Below, piece by piece: positions 54,530-64,000 of a DNA stretch of 64,000 bases (positions within the stretch are counted from its first letter, which is position 1; the number at the start of each line of letters is the position of its first letter). The notes under the pieces are model-generated. The model was not told where the DNA came from. It was given only the letters and a program-made list of their open reading frames with translations, and did no database searches. The translations under genes were made by a program, and so were the position numbers. Source of the stretch: Hyphomicrobiales bacterium (GTDB lineage Bacteria > Pseudomonadota > Alphaproteobacteria > Rhizobiales > JACESI01); NCBI GenBank assembly GCA_039989895.1, contig JBDXGY010000006.1, forward strand, positions 124,001 to 188,000, written 5' to 3'.

Positions 54530-55468
54530 ATGAGTGAGCATTTAAAACCGCAAAAATCATTTCAGGGGCTAATTTTAGCCCTTCATAAGTATTGGGCTGA
54601 TTATGGCTGTGTTGTGCTTCAGCCCTATGACATGGAAGTGGGAGCGGGCACCTTTCACCCAGCAACCACCTTGCGATCATTAGGACCCAAGCCTTGGCGT
54701 GCGGCTTACGTGCAACCTTCTCGCCGCCCGACTGATGGGCGTTACGGCGAAAATCCAAACCGGTTGCAGCATTATTATCAATATCAGGTGCTCTTAAAGC
54801 CATCTCCACCAGATTTGCAGGAGCTTTATCTAGGCAGCCTGCGTGCGATTGGTATTGATCCGCTTTTGCACGATATCCGCTTTGTGGAAGACGACTGGGA
54901 AAGCCCGACCCTTGGCGCATGGGGGCTTGGTTGGGAGTGCTGGTGTGACGGTATGGAAGTTTCGCAGTTCACTTATTTCCAACAGGTTTGCGGTATTGAA
55001 TGTTCTCCGGTTGCGGGCGAGCTAACCTATGGTTTGGAGCGCTTGGCGATGTATGTGCAAGGCGTTGAAAATGTTTATGATCTCAACTTCAATGGCCTTG
55101 AAGGTGATGACAAAGTGACCTACGGCGAGGTCTTTTTACAGGCCGAACAAGAATATTCGCGACACAATTTTGAATATGCCAATACCGACACATTGTTCCA
55201 GCATTTCAAAGATGCGGAAGCCGAATGTGAAGCGCTTCTTGCAGCCGGCGAGGCGGCACGCGGTGACGAGAAGGCCGTTCACAAATGCGTTCTGCCAGCC
55301 TATGACCAGTGCATCAAAGCATCTCATGTTTTTAATCTGCTCGATGCGCGCGGCGTGATCTCAGTGACAGAAAGACAGAGTTATATTTTGCGGGTGCGCA
55401 ATCTCTCAAAAGCCTGTGGTGAAGCGTTCTTGCAGACGGATGCAGGTGGGTTCATAATCGCTGCTTAG
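54530..55468 (+). CDS. glyQ: Glycyl-tRNA synthetase alpha subunit
   Basis: Catalytic alpha subunit of the bacterial alpha2beta2 class II synthetase. The 312-residue sequence has [62 protein letters not shown] (motif 2) and [21 protein letters not shown], ending with motif 3 GLERLAMY. The frame opens at TTG 54512; ATG 54530 fits the family. The beta subunit gene glyS follows after a small CDGSH gene. Confidence 0.97.
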   Translation: MSEHLKPQKSFQGLILALHKYWADYGCVVLQPYDMEVGAGTFHPATTLRSLGPKPWRAAYVQPSRRPTDGRYGENPNRLQHYYQYQVLLKPSPPDLQELYLGSLRAIGIDPLLHDIRFVEDDWESPTLGAWGLGWECWCDGMEVSQFTYFQQVCGIECSPVAGELTYGLERLAMYVQGVENVYDLNFNGLEGDDKVTYGEVFLQAEQEYSRHNFEYANTDTLFQHFKDAEAECEALLAAGEAARGDEKAVHKCVLPAYDQCIKASHVFNLLDARGVISVTERQSYILRVRNLSKACGEAFLQTDAGGFIIAA

Positions 55469-55498
55469 AATGGCGGCATAGATTAAAGGATAAGAATT

Positions 55499-55756
55499 AT
55501 GTCAAACGATAATAATGAAGACCTTCCCGTCATTGCACAAAAGTCGCCTATTGCGGTTGAGGTTGAAGCAGGTAAAAAATATTTCTGGTGTACTTGTGGT
55601 AAATCAGCGTCACAGCCTTTTTGCGATGGAAGCCACAAAGGTACAAGTTTTGCGCCGATGGTTTGGGAAGCTGAAGAAGATGGCAAAAAATTCTTCTGTG
55701 CATGTAAAAAGACAGACAGCAAACCGTTTTGTGACGGGACGCACAGCACCTTATAA
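55499..55756 (+). CDS. CDGSH iron-sulfur domain protein (two motifs)
   Basis: Protein of 85 residues with two complete CDGSH zinc-finger-type Fe-S motifs: CTCGKSASQPFCDGSH and CACKKTDSKPFCDGTH, each a three-Cys one-His site for a redox-active, labile 2Fe-2S cluster. This is the tandem-motif bacterial type related to MitoNEET-like Miner2. Electron or cluster transfer is the family's supposed role. It lies 30 bp after glyQ and 90 bp before glyS, between the two subunits of one enzyme, on the same strand. Confidence 0.93.
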   Translation: MSNDNNEDLPVIAQKSPIAVEVEAGKKYFWCTCGKSASQPFCDGSHKGTSFAPMVWEAEEDGKKFFCACKKTDSKPFCDGTHSTL

Positions 55757-55846
55757 AAGCCTTTCTTGTCAATTTTCTAGCGACGCTATAGACCAAGGTC
55801 ATGCATCATCCGCATGATCTTTTCATTCTAAAAAGTAATAATTCTT

Positions 55847-57895
55847 ATGCCCGAACTCCTGCTTGAACTGTTCAGTGAAGAAATCCCCGCAAGAATGCAG
55901 CGCAAAGCCGCTGGCGATTTGCGCAAAATGGTGACAGATGGGCTTGTTGATGCAGGCTTGACCTATGAAGGGGCTAAAGAATTTTGGACGCCGCGTCGCC
56001 TGACATTATCGGTGAATGGCCTGACAGCACGTTCCGCTGATTTGCGCGAAGAACGCAAAGGTCCACGCCTTGATGCGCCAGAAAAAGCCATTGCAGGGTT
56101 TTTGCGCGGAGCAGGTCTGTCATCAATTGATGAGGCTGAGGTGAAAAACGACCCGAAGAAGGGTGATTTTTATGTGGCTGTTATTAATAAGCCAGGCCGT
56201 GCGGCGGAAGATATTATCGCTGACCTTATCCCTGATGTGGTGAAGAAGTTCCCGTGGCCAAAATCCATGCGCTGGGGCAAGGCTTCTGCCAAGCCGGGTG
56301 CGATACGCTGGGTGCGGCCATTGCAATCCATTGTTTGTTTGTTCGGCCCTGAAACGGAAGAGACAGAAATCATTCCTTTTGAGGTCCATGGCATTAAGTC
56401 AGGTGATATCACCTATGGCCATCGTTTCCATGCGCCTGAAGCTATTACCGTGCGACGGCTTGATGACTATATGACGAAGCTTGAAAAAGCGAAGGTTGTG
56501 CTTGATTGCGAACGCCGCAAAGATACTATTATTCATGATGCAAAGGACCTTGCTTTTGCTCAAGGCCTCGAACTTGTCGAAGATGACGGGCTGCTTGAAG
56601 AGGTGTCTGGCCTTGTTGAATGGCCGGTTGTTCTCATGGGTGAGTTTGAAAAAGAATTTCTCGAAATTCCACCTGAGGTTATTCAGCTTACTATCCGTGT
56701 GAACCAAAAATGCTTTGTGCTGCGTGATACGAAAACGGGTGAGCTGACGAATAAGTTTATTCTCATTTCCAATATTGCAGCCAGCGACGGCGGCGTGGAG
56801 ATTGCAAAAGGCAATGCCCGCGTGGTACGTGCGCGCTTGTCCGATGCTAAATTCTTCTGGGAAACAGACCTTAAAACACCGCTTGAAGAGCGTGTTGAAA
56901 AACTCAAAATCGTCACCTTCCATGAAAAACTTGGTAGCCAAGCTGAACGGGTCGAACGGATAACGGCACTGGCCAAAGAGTTGGCTCCTTTAACGGGCGC
57001 TGATGTCGATCTTGTTGATCGCGCGGCTTATCTGGCTAAAGCCGATCTCATGACTGAAATGGTCTATGAGTTTCCAGAGCTGCAAGGCTTGATGGGGCGT
57101 TATTACGCTGAAAAAGCTGGCGAACATGGCTCTGTGGCGATCGCCATGGAAGATCATTATAAGCCGCAAGGTCCCTCCGATGATGTGCCCAAGGATAAGG
57201 TGGCAGCAACGGTCGCCTTAGCAGACAAGCTCGATATGCTAACGGGCTTTTGGGCTATTGATGAAAAGCCGACAGGCTCGAAAGATCCCTATGCACTCAG
57301 ACGTGCCGCTTTAGGTGTTATCCGGATTATTTTGGAAAATGATCTGCGGTTAAACCTTTCGACATTGGCCGTGAATGCTGACCTTCTTTCTTTCTTCCAT
57401 GACCGTCTTAAAGTCTATCTGCGCGATTACGATGCACGACATGATTTGATTGATGCTGTGATCACGCCAGAGACGGATGATTTTCTCATGATTGCTCGCC
57501 GTGTGGAAGCTTTGACTGTATTTTTAAACAGCGATGACGGGCAAAATCTTCTTAGCGGCTATAAGCGCGCGGCCAACATTTTAGCTGCTGAAGAGAAGAA
57601 GGGCACTGAAATCGCAAGCGCCGTTTCTCCCGACCTATTGGTCCAAGGAGAAGAAAGAGCCTTAGCAGATGCGGTTGCGACAGCAGAAAAGAGTGCAGCT
57701 GAGGCTGTGAAATGTGAAGACTTTGGGGCAGCCATGCAGGCAATTGCCGGTTTGCGCACGCCTGTGGACGAATTTTTTGAAGCTGTGCTAGTTAATGATG
57801 AAGATGGTAAAATTCGTTCTAACCGTTTGGCATTATTGAGAAAAATAAGAGATGTTACTTCGCTCGTAGCTGATTTTACGCGAATTGAGGGATAA
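55847..57895 (+). CDS. glyS: Glycyl-tRNA synthetase beta subunit
   Basis: Beta subunit of 682 residues, which binds tRNA-Gly and is needed for aminoacylation. It starts [25 protein letters not shown], has the HD-like domain with [23 protein letters not shown] and [77 protein letters not shown], and the C-terminal anticodon-binding helical domain. Length is normal. It follows the CDGSH gene and precedes the PPDK-like gene. Confidence 0.96.
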   Translation: MPELLLELFSEEIPARMQRKAAGDLRKMVTDGLVDAGLTYEGAKEFWTPRRLTLSVNGLTARSADLREERKGPRLDAPEKAIAGFLRGAGLSSIDEAEVKNDPKKGDFYVAVINKPGRAAEDIIADLIPDVVKKFPWPKSMRWGKASAKPGAIRWVRPLQSIVCLFGPETEETEIIPFEVHGIKSGDITYGHRFHAPEAITVRRLDDYMTKLEKAKVVLDCERRKDTIIHDAKDLAFAQGLELVEDDGLLEEVSGLVEWPVVLMGEFEKEFLEIPPEVIQLTIRVNQKCFVLRDTKTGELTNKFILISNIAASDGGVEIAKGNARVVRARLSDAKFFWETDLKTPLEERVEKLKIVTFHEKLGSQAERVERITALAKELAPLTGADVDLVDRAAYLAKADLMTEMVYEFPELQGLMGRYYAEKAGEHGSVAIAMEDHYKPQGPSDDVPKDKVAATVALADKLDMLTGFWAIDEKPTGSKDPYALRRAALGVIRIILENDLRLNLSTLAVNADLLSFFHDRLKVYLRDYDARHDLIDAVITPETDDFLMIARRVEALTVFLNSDDGQNLLSGYKRAANILAAEEKKGTEIASAVSPDLLVQGEERALADAVATAEKSAAEAVKCEDFGAAMQAIAGLRTPVDEFFEAVLVNDEDGKIRSNRLALLRKIRDVTSLVADFTRIEG

Positions 57896-57926
57896 CAAAG
57901 TAGCTATTAGACTATCGACGCATGAC

Positions 57927-57951
57927 AGATATGTTGCAATGCAATATATCT
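57927..57951. repeat. Imperfect 11-bp palindrome between glyS and PPDK-like gene
   Basis: AGATATGTTGC at 57927-57937 and GCAATATATCT at 57941-57951 pair with one mismatch (G-T on RNA) across loop AAT. No T-run follows, so it is not a terminator. An operator is possible; nothing else supports it. Confidence 0.5.
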
Positions 57952-58053
57952 AAGGCAATTCCTATTTGCCGATTGAACCCATGAGTTGATATGACTTACT
58001 CTGCACCCTATGCTCAATTTTTCGGGCCCACTTTTTTGGGCAGTGGAGGGGTA

Positions 58054-60618
58054 ATGACTGACGAAGTCGTTGGGTTTGGACAGGGCGGTTCCCGTTCGAT
58101 CAAACTTGCAATCAAAAATTATGGGGCGAAAGCGGCACGTCTTGCTGCTATGGCATCGTCTGGCTTGGTTGTGCCGCCTTCTGTGGCTTTGCCTATCTCT
58201 GCATGTCGTAATGCGCTTGCCAATGATGGCAATGTGTCTGTTTCCTTTCAGGTCGATATTTCACGCGGCGTTCGCGGTCTTCAGCGCACCACACGCAAAT
58301 GGTTGGGTGATAAAGAAAACCCTCTTATCCTTGCTGTGCGGGTCAGTCCGGCTAACGCGCAGGGTGGATTAGGTTTGCCTGTTGTTTTTATTGGCTGGAC
58401 GGAAGAAGCCATTGCGCTTTTACCCACGGATGAGAAAAAACAAAAAGCGGCACAACAGCTCGCAAATACTGTGCGCGAATTAGCGAGTAATGTTTTTAAC
58501 GTCGATGAATATCTGTTTGACGAGAAACTGGAAGAGGCGGAAGAAGCGGGCGACATCGATTGGCTTGCTCTTCACCAGACCTATTTAGACATCGTCAAAC
58601 AGAACACCGAAGAAAGTTTTCCAGTTAATCCCTCAGATCAATTGATGTTAGCTGTAAGGGCTGTTTGGCACTCATGGCGTAATCCCAAAGCTGTGACCTA
58701 TCGTCAGCTTTATGACATTGAGGATGTTGGTGGTATTGGCGTTTTGATTCAGGTCTGCGTGCCGTGGAATGATGCTGAATCAGTGTCGCAGGGCTGGATT
58801 GCCGTTCGATGTGAAAATACCGGCGGTAATAAAGTTTTTGGTGAAATATATTCCAATGATAGCTCTGTCGCCCCTATGAGCCTCGCAGAGAATTCTCGCA
58901 AGAAAATTGCAAAAGATATCATCAATCAAGCGAGCATCTGGGAGACCCAAAGCGCTCGTGCTGAAAAGCTATATTTCATTATTGCAGATGAAAAAGCATT
59001 CATTATTGATGGTGATCCATTGCCTATGTCGACGGCGGCGGATGTTACCTTTGCCGTGGAGATGGTCAATGCGGATGCGATATCCAAGATGGATGCCGTA
59101 CAGCGTATTGATCCCTCGCGGCTTATTGATATTTTGCATGCGCGCCTAGAGCCAGATCAAAGCCTGATTAAACTTGTGAGTGGCTTGTCTGCCTCTCCTG
59201 GTGCGGCGACTGGACGTGTGGTGTTTTCGGCCAGTGCTGCTGAGGCGCTGAAATCAAAAGGCTGGCAAGTTATTCTTGTGAAAGCGGAAACAGCCCCAGA
59301 GGACATTCGAGGTATGCAGGCCTCATCGGCGATTGTAACCATTCGCGGCGGTCTCACCAGTCATGCCGCCGTGATCGCCCGTGGCACAGGTAAACCGTGT
59401 ATTGTTAGCTTATCTGGTGTGCAAATTGACGCGGAAGAAAAGACAATCACGATTGGCGAAAAGCAAATCCATGAGGGTGATTACATCACGGTCGATGGTT
59501 CAACGGGTGTTTTATATGATGGCAAATGCGCGCTGCGACCCTCTGAGGTTTCAGGCGATTTATCGATTTTACTTGAATGGGCAGATGAATATCGCCGCAT
59601 GAAAGTTTTGTCTAATGTTGAAACACCGGAAGATGCGGAAGTTGCCATTCGCTTTGGGGCTGAAGGTATTGGTCTTTGTCGAACGGAACACATGCTGTTT
59701 CAGCCAGATCGCCTTGCTGCCATGCGTGGTGTCATATTGGCTCTCACCGATGAAGCGCGCCTTGAAGCAATGTCAAAGCTTGCTCCTCTTCTGAGACAAG
59801 ACTTTGTCAAACTGTTTGAGGTCATGCGTGAACGGCCAGTTACAATCCGTTTATTTGATCCACCGCTGCATGAGTTTTTGCCTAAATCACCAGATGACAT
59901 TGCAGATCTTGCTAAGACGCTGGGATTAAAACAAAATGATTTGGCTTTCTCAATAGAAGAACTGAGCGAAACAAATCCGATGCTTGGTAATCGGGGGTGT
60001 CGTCTATTGATATGCAACCCTGAGCTTGCAAAGACATTGGTTGAGGTGGTTTTTGAGGCTGCGATTGAGGTGGGCCGCAAATTTGATATCGATATCAAAC
60101 CGGAAGTGATGGTGCCGCTCGTGGCACTTAGTCGTGAATTCATTGAGATTAGTCGTCTTATTGACGATGCTGCTCAGCATGTGGATCACAAGCTCGATTC
60201 CAACATTCATTATAAAGTAGGCTCCATGATTGAGCTGCCTCGCGCTGCATTAGTAGCTGATCGAATTGCAGAGCAGGCTGATTTCTTTTCTTTTGGTACC
60301 AACGATTTGACACAGACGACTTTTGGGATCTCGCGCGATGATGCTGTGGCGTTTCTTACCACCTATGAGCAAATCGGGCTGATGGAAACGGATCCTTTTG
60401 TTAGTATCGACGAAAATGGTGTCGGTATTATTATAGAAATGGCGACCGTAAAGGGGCGAGAAGCAAATCCGGATTTGCAAATTGGCATATGTGGCGAACA
60501 TGGAGGTGATCCGGCTTCAATACATTTTTGTGAACGCCTCGGTCTTGATTATGTTTCGTGCTCACCCTTCCGATTGCCCATTGCACGTCTAGCAGCAGCC
60601 CAAGCAACGCTTGCTTAA
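58054..60618 (+). CDS. Pyruvate phosphate dikinase homologue with degenerate ATP-grasp domain
   Basis: Homologue of PPDK (pyruvate + ATP + Pi to PEP + AMP + PPi), 854 residues against about 875-900. The C-terminal two thirds are intact: phospho-His H437 in GGLTSHAAVIARGTGKPC, GIGLCRTEHML, IRLFDPPLHEFLPKSP, NPMLGNRGCRL, GSMIELPRAAL, SFGTNDLTQTTFGISRDD and catalytic C813 in GICGEHGGDPAS. The N-terminal third is not: the VRSGAxxSMPGMMDT segment is replaced by AVRVSPANAQGGLGL; SGTGVxFTRNP by SVSQGWIAVRCENTG; and the D-x-E...Q nucleotide ligands become K305, Y307 and D319. K26 and R96 remain. It may not use ATP. ATG 58054 follows GGAGG and aligns with family starts; the frame opens at 57991. Rhizobial ppdK is also next to glyS. 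Confidence 0.85.
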   Translation: MTDEVVGFGQGGSRSIKLAIKNYGAKAARLAAMASSGLVVPPSVALPISACRNALANDGNVSVSFQVDISRGVRGLQRTTRKWLGDKENPLILAVRVSPANAQGGLGLPVVFIGWTEEAIALLPTDEKKQKAAQQLANTVRELASNVFNVDEYLFDEKLEEAEEAGDIDWLALHQTYLDIVKQNTEESFPVNPSDQLMLAVRAVWHSWRNPKAVTYRQLYDIEDVGGIGVLIQVCVPWNDAESVSQGWIAVRCENTGGNKVFGEIYSNDSSVAPMSLAENSRKKIAKDIINQASIWETQSARAEKLYFIIADEKAFIIDGDPLPMSTAADVTFAVEMVNADAISKMDAVQRIDPSRLIDILHARLEPDQSLIKLVSGLSASPGAATGRVVFSASAAEALKSKGWQVILVKAETAPEDIRGMQASSAIVTIRGGLTSHAAVIARGTGKPCIVSLSGVQIDAEEKTITIGEKQIHEGDYITVDGSTGVLYDGKCALRPSEVSGDLSILLEWADEYRRMKVLSNVETPEDAEVAIRFGAEGIGLCRTEHMLFQPDRLAAMRGVILALTDEARLEAMSKLAPLLRQDFVKLFEVMRERPVTIRLFDPPLHEFLPKSPDDIADLAKTLGLKQNDLAFSIEELSETNPMLGNRGCRLLICNPELAKTLVEVVFEAAIEVGRKFDIDIKPEVMVPLVALSREFIEISRLIDDAAQHVDHKLDSNIHYKVGSMIELPRAALVADRIAEQADFFSFGTNDLTQTTFGISRDDAVAFLTTYEQIGLMETDPFVSIDENGVGIIIEMATVKGREANPDLQIGICGEHGGDPASIHFCERLGLDYVSCSPFRLPIARLAAAQATLA

Positions 60619-60764
60619 TTACCAAGTTTAAACAGTAACCTCCTAGGTTTATGAGCCTAATTATAGAAATAGAATTCAGCGTTAACATTTAATTTAGCTT
60701 AATCAGAGATATTCTCAGACAAGAAGACTGACGATTTATTTGTTCACAGTTGAGAGTATTTGTT

Positions 60765-62156
60765 GTGTTGCGTAAAAATTTGAATTGGCTTTTAAGCCAA
60801 GCTGGCCGAACTTCGCTATGTTGTTCCGCAGCATTAGCTCTCACCATCGTTGTTCCAAATGTTGTTTCACATCAAGATGTAGCCCACTTTGCTGGCAAGA
60901 CACTTGACCAAGATCGCTGGCTTGCATCTATTGTTGCCGAGCCAAGCCCATTAGTTCATGATCCTGCCCTTCGTGCGAAGGCTGAACCCATTATAATCAA
61001 TGCTGAAGGCGGTCTGATCAGCGACAATGACATCAGCAATGGCGCTGAGTTCAAGGGATATGCGTTTGCTCGCACACCACAAATTGCACGGCTGCTTTCT
61101 CAAAAAACGGTCGTTAGCCGCTCTGAAAAAGGCGATCTGCCTGTTTCGCACATACAACGAAAGACCACAGAAGTTCAAACGCACGTCCTTTTTGAGCATT
61201 CAGCAGTATTTAGTGCACCGGATGAGTTACTTTGGCCTTCTACTGCCCTTTCTGGCGTCAAAGCAGTGCCACAGGTTGTTGCTCGGAAGCAGGTTCGGCC
61301 AGCAACAAAGACGGCGAAGAAGATAGAAGATCCTCTCGTGCTTGTGCCAAATGCCGCCATTGCCGCGATTGCCGCTGATGCTGAAGAGCAGGCAAATACT
61401 GAGATTGATCAAATTGTAACTGGATCGCTTGGTAATATATCCTCATCGCAAAGTGGTTATGCAAAAGATGATGATGACCCACGCGCGGTATTTGAAGCAG
61501 TCCTTGCTCGTCGCGATGGCAAAGCAAAACTTCCTGATGCGCCAGTTGGAAACGGTGATACTTTTTTAGATGATGTCGTCAAAGAAGTAACGGAGACACC
61601 ACTTGCTGTAACCCTTCAAGACGCAGTCGGTATTCCAAGCCCACGCATAAAGCCTGAAGTTGTTGCAAGGCTTGATCCAAGCGTAAAAAAATCAAAGAAG
61701 AAACAACATTTTTGGGCATCTTTCAAACTCCCAAGGTCTACCTATAAAAAAACACAACAGCGCTGTCTTGCTGCCGGTATTTATTTTGAATCGCGTGGTG
61801 AAGTTGAAAAAGGCCAAGCGGCTGTTGCTCAGGTTATCTTAAACCGTGTTAAAGCGCCCACATATCCAAATACTATTTGTGGAGTGGTTTATCAAAATAA
61901 GCATTGGCGCAATCGTTGCCAGTTCTCATTTGCTTGCGATGGCGTTTATGACCGCGTGAAAGATAAGAAGGCATGGGACCGCGCTGTGCGGATTGCACGC
62001 GATGTTTCCAAAGGAAAAATCTACCTTGATAAGGTGGCTGACTCTACCCACTATCATGCAACCTATGTGAAGCCGCGCTGGCGCAAAAAAATGAAGGTTG
62101 TTGATAGAATTGGTATCCATATTTTCTATCGCACGAAAAACGGTGGTTGGTCCTAG
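60765..62156 (+). CDS. SleB-type cell wall hydrolase (Hydrolase_2 domain)
   Basis: Protein of 463 residues with an N-terminal TM/signal anchor (about 12-36), a long region with little recognisable fold and low sequence complexity (about 40-330), and a C-terminal Hydrolase_2/SleB domain (about 335-460): RCLAAGIYFESRGEVEKGQAAVAQVILNRV contains the catalytic Glu, followed by VVYQNKHWRNRCQFSFACDG and the THYHATYVKPRW end. Such enzymes are lytic transglycosylase-like and act on peptidoglycan. The start is unsure: GTG 60765 follows GAGAG by eight bases; the open frame begins with TTG 60750. The middle region may be a periplasmic spacer through the wall. Confidence 0.88.
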   Translation: MLRKNLNWLLSQAGRTSLCCSAALALTIVVPNVVSHQDVAHFAGKTLDQDRWLASIVAEPSPLVHDPALRAKAEPIIINAEGGLISDNDISNGAEFKGYAFARTPQIARLLSQKTVVSRSEKGDLPVSHIQRKTTEVQTHVLFEHSAVFSAPDELLWPSTALSGVKAVPQVVARKQVRPATKTAKKIEDPLVLVPNAAIAAIAADAEEQANTEIDQIVTGSLGNISSSQSGYAKDDDDPRAVFEAVLARRDGKAKLPDAPVGNGDTFLDDVVKEVTETPLAVTLQDAVGIPSPRIKPEVVARLDPSVKKSKKKQHFWASFKLPRSTYKKTQQRCLAAGIYFESRGEVEKGQAAVAQVILNRVKAPTYPNTICGVVYQNKHWRNRCQFSFACDGVYDRVKDKKAWDRAVRIARDVSKGKIYLDKVADSTHYHATYVKPRWRKKMKVVDRIGIHIFYRTKNGGWS

Positions 62157-62306
62157 AGAGTAGTTTTAATTCTCGCGCATATTTCATAACCCCTATCGAT
62201 CAGGCTTTCCTGCATAAGATATTTCATCACTCATCAAAGAATGAGGCTTGCCAGTTGCGAGTGTACCTGACAGTTTGAAGCAGGGTAATTTCTTAGGTCG
62301 CGGGAT

Positions 62307-63530
62307 ATGATAAAAAATCAATCAGACAAGAAGGTAGGTCTTTCCATACCTTTCATTGTTGCTTGTGGCTGTTTGATCGCTATTTTGACTTTTGGTCCGC
62401 GCAGCACAATGGGTTTTTTCGTTACCCCAATGACTGACGAACATGGCTGGAGCCGTGAAATTTTCGCGCTGGCTATCGCCATTCAACATCTCGTTTGGGG
62501 AATTGCACAACCCATTGTTGGCATGATTGCTGATAAATACGGCACATGGAAAACACTATCTGTCGGGGCGGTTTTTTACGCAGCGGGCTTGATGATCATG
62601 GCTTTTACAGGCGATCCGTTGACCCTCCATTTATCGGCGGGCGTATTGATCGGTATTGGTCTTGCCGGTTCAGCTATGTTTCTTGTTCTGGCTGCCTTCG
62701 TGCGAATCGTGCCTGAAAGTATGAGGTCAATTGTTTTCGGTCTGGGAACGGCGGCAGGTTCTGCCGGCCAATTTATTTTTGCACCCATAGGTCAAGGGTT
62801 CGTTGCCGCTTATGGCTTTGAATTCACACTGCTATTCATGGCCGCTTGCGTGTTACTTATCCCACTTCTTGCAATTCCACTAAGAGGAAAACCAAGCGCA
62901 AAAGCCGCGATGGAGGAGATAGATCTAAGTGTAAGACAAGCTCTTGCTCAGGCCTTCAATCATCCATCCTTCTGGCTTTTGGCGGTTGGTTTTTACGTCT
63001 GTGGTTTCCATGTGGCTTTTATCACGGTTCATTTGCCGCCCTTTATTGAAGACTTGGGCGTTGATCCTAAATGGGGTGGCTATTCAATTGCGATGATCGG
63101 ATTTTTTAATATCATTGGGGCGCTGATGTCTGGCGTCTTCTGTTCACGTATGCCGATGCGCTATGTGTTGAGTTTCATCTATATTGGACGGGCGGTCATC
63201 ATAACAATTTTTCTGCTTCTACCGGTATCACCCTATACAATCGTTGCTTTTTCAGGTGCTATGGGACTGTTGTGGTTATCCACTATTCCACCCACACAAG
63301 GTCTCGTCACCGTGATGTTTGGTACCCGCTATATGGCGATGCTGTTTGGGTTTGTGTTTTTCTCTCACCAGTTGGGATCGTTCACAGGCATCTGGCTTGG
63401 TGGCAAGGTTTTTGATTTGACCGGATCGTATAACGGTATTTGGTACATTGGTATCGCCCTTGGTCTGATTGCCGCTTTTCTTCATTGGCCCATCCGTGAA
63501 GAACGCGCACCACAGCTTGAAACGGTCTAA
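62307..63530 (+). CDS. MFS transporter
   Basis: Major facilitator superfamily permease of 407 residues with 12 predicted TM helices. The loop 2-3 signature is present as GMIADKYGTWKTLSVG, and the second half repeats it weakly (SGVFCSRMPMRYVLSF). The start FIVACGCLIAILTFGPRSTMGFFVTPMTDEHGWSREIF resembles the oxalate/formate and monocarboxylate-porter groups. The substrate is not known. It stands alone between the hydrolase and a convergent phosphatase gene, 10 bp from the latter. Confidence 0.9.
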   Translation: MIKNQSDKKVGLSIPFIVACGCLIAILTFGPRSTMGFFVTPMTDEHGWSREIFALAIAIQHLVWGIAQPIVGMIADKYGTWKTLSVGAVFYAAGLMIMAFTGDPLTLHLSAGVLIGIGLAGSAMFLVLAAFVRIVPESMRSIVFGLGTAAGSAGQFIFAPIGQGFVAAYGFEFTLLFMAACVLLIPLLAIPLRGKPSAKAAMEEIDLSVRQALAQAFNHPSFWLLAVGFYVCGFHVAFITVHLPPFIEDLGVDPKWGGYSIAMIGFFNIIGALMSGVFCSRMPMRYVLSFIYIGRAVIITIFLLLPVSPYTIVAFSGAMGLLWLSTIPPTQGLVTVMFGTRYMAMLFGFVFFSHQLGSFTGIWLGGKVFDLTGSYNGIWYIGIALGLIAAFLHWPIREERAPQLETV

Positions 63531-63540
63531 TTAATTGCTG

Positions 63541-64000
63541 CTATTCAATCGGCAAAGAAAAGGGTATGCCCTCAAAAGTTTCTGCACCGCGCCCGATTTC
63601 TTCAATCGCGCTCACCATGCGACCATCACGCTGTAAGATGTCATCTGCAAATTTGATGAGCCTCAAATTAGGTGTGGCTTCAGGGGATGCTGCTCGCAGG
63701 GCTTGTGCCAGCTCACGTTCATCTGCATGTGGCATCAACGCGCACTGAGTGATATAACCGCCAGCCGTTGAGCGTGAGACGCCCATCCAGCAATGGATCA
63801 CCATTGGCGATTCACGGTTCCACTCTTGAACATAAGCGATGAGTTTTTCTGCATGAATTTTTTCAGGTGGGATGAAGCCTGGCACCTCTTCAATAATATC
63901 ATTAAAACCCAGATAAAGACGTTGCTCAAGCGGCACGCTTAGCGGGTAGGGTACCTCCATGCCAGCATTGATAAGGCTTGCAACATAGCGCGCGCCTGAT
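63541..64000 (-). CDS. Tyrosine/dual-specificity phosphatase-like protein, 5' end cut by window
   Basis: Minus-strand frame open to the right window edge; the start codon is outside. An internal ATG at 63960 is not the start, because SGARYVASLINAGMEVPYP continues smoothly upstream. The visible 152 residues hold the active site VIHCWMGVSRSTAGG, a Cys-x5-Arg P-loop (C-WMGVS-R), with the candidate general-acid Asp upstream in LYLGFNDIIEE. This is a bacterial dual-specificity-like phosphatase group seen in Rhizobiales; the substrate is unknown. Confidence 0.82.
   Translation of the reverse strand, partial: SGARYVASLINAGMEVPYPLSVPLEQRLYLGFNDIIEEVPGFIPPEKIHAEKLIAYVQEWNRESPMVIHCWMGVSRSTAGGYITQCALMPHADERELAQALRAASPEATPNLRLIKFADDILQRDGRMVSAIEEIGRGAETFEGIPFSLPIE

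Noticed and set aside
60682-60696. TTAA-N7-TTTA near the SleB-type hydrolase start as a CtrA site
   Set aside because: Second half site is mismatched and the region is AT-rich; not enough to call.

Overview
The window looks like chromosomal core DNA from an alphaproteobacterium, most probably a Hyphomicrobiales (Rhizobiales) species with moderate, not high, GC. The reasons are the tldD-ialB-cox gene order, ccrM (the GANTC methylase), an F0 ATP synthase operon separate from F1 and carrying both b' and b subunits, the thrC-M16 peptidase-rimJ-GGDEF/EAL block, and glyQ/glyS followed by a ppdK-type gene. I saw no phage, transposase, CRISPR, tRNA or rRNA. The genus cannot be fixed by eye.

Layout. 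1-3.2 kb: edge of a lipoprotein gene, pdxH and a chemoreceptor. 3.3-12.3 kb: tldD and ialB (minus strand), then the aa3 cytochrome c oxidase cluster coxB-coxA-ctaB-coxF-ctaG-coxC-DUF983-surf1, which supplies the oxidase subunits, heme farnesylation, CuB delivery and assembly. 12.3-17 kb: YqgE, a lone DsbD-alpha-type protein, a peroxiredoxin, and ispH-thrB-rnhA on the minus strand. 17-25 kb: a GGDEF/EAL membrane sensor, rimJ-like GNAT, M16 peptidase, thrC, a lipoprotein with 24-bp tandem repeats, and a HAD phosphatase. 25-30.6 kb: ccrM, DUF3179, lspA and two methyltransferases. 30.7-42 kb: a second chemoreceptor, glpK, glk, and a minus-strand run DciA-like / DsbA-like lipoprotein / smc / mutY. 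42-45 kb: atpI-B-E-F'-F. 45-52 kb: rnhB, a PA0069-type radical SAM gene behind a LexA-like operator, moaB, aquaporin, ispE, a TPR protein and a polyprenyl synthase. 52-64 kb: DUF2007, a TrmN6-like methyltransferase, S49 peptidase, glyQ, CDGSH protein, glyS, a PPDK-like protein, a SleB-type hydrolase, an MFS transporter and a cut-off tyrosine phosphatase.

Most of this is ordinary housekeeping DNA. The points that stand out are: a CoxB whose CuA loop carries five extra residues and lacks the usual Glu; a PPDK homologue whose ATP-grasp half has lost most nucleotide-binding residues while the phospho-His and PEP/pyruvate half is intact; a textbook-spaced GTTC-N7-GTTC operator before an orphan radical SAM gene; an in-frame 24-bp tandem repeat in a lipoprotein; a CDGSH Fe-S gene wedged between the two glycyl-tRNA synthetase subunits; and a terminator-like hairpin between atpE and the b subunits. 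All calls come from reading sequence and from memory of the families; no database search was run.
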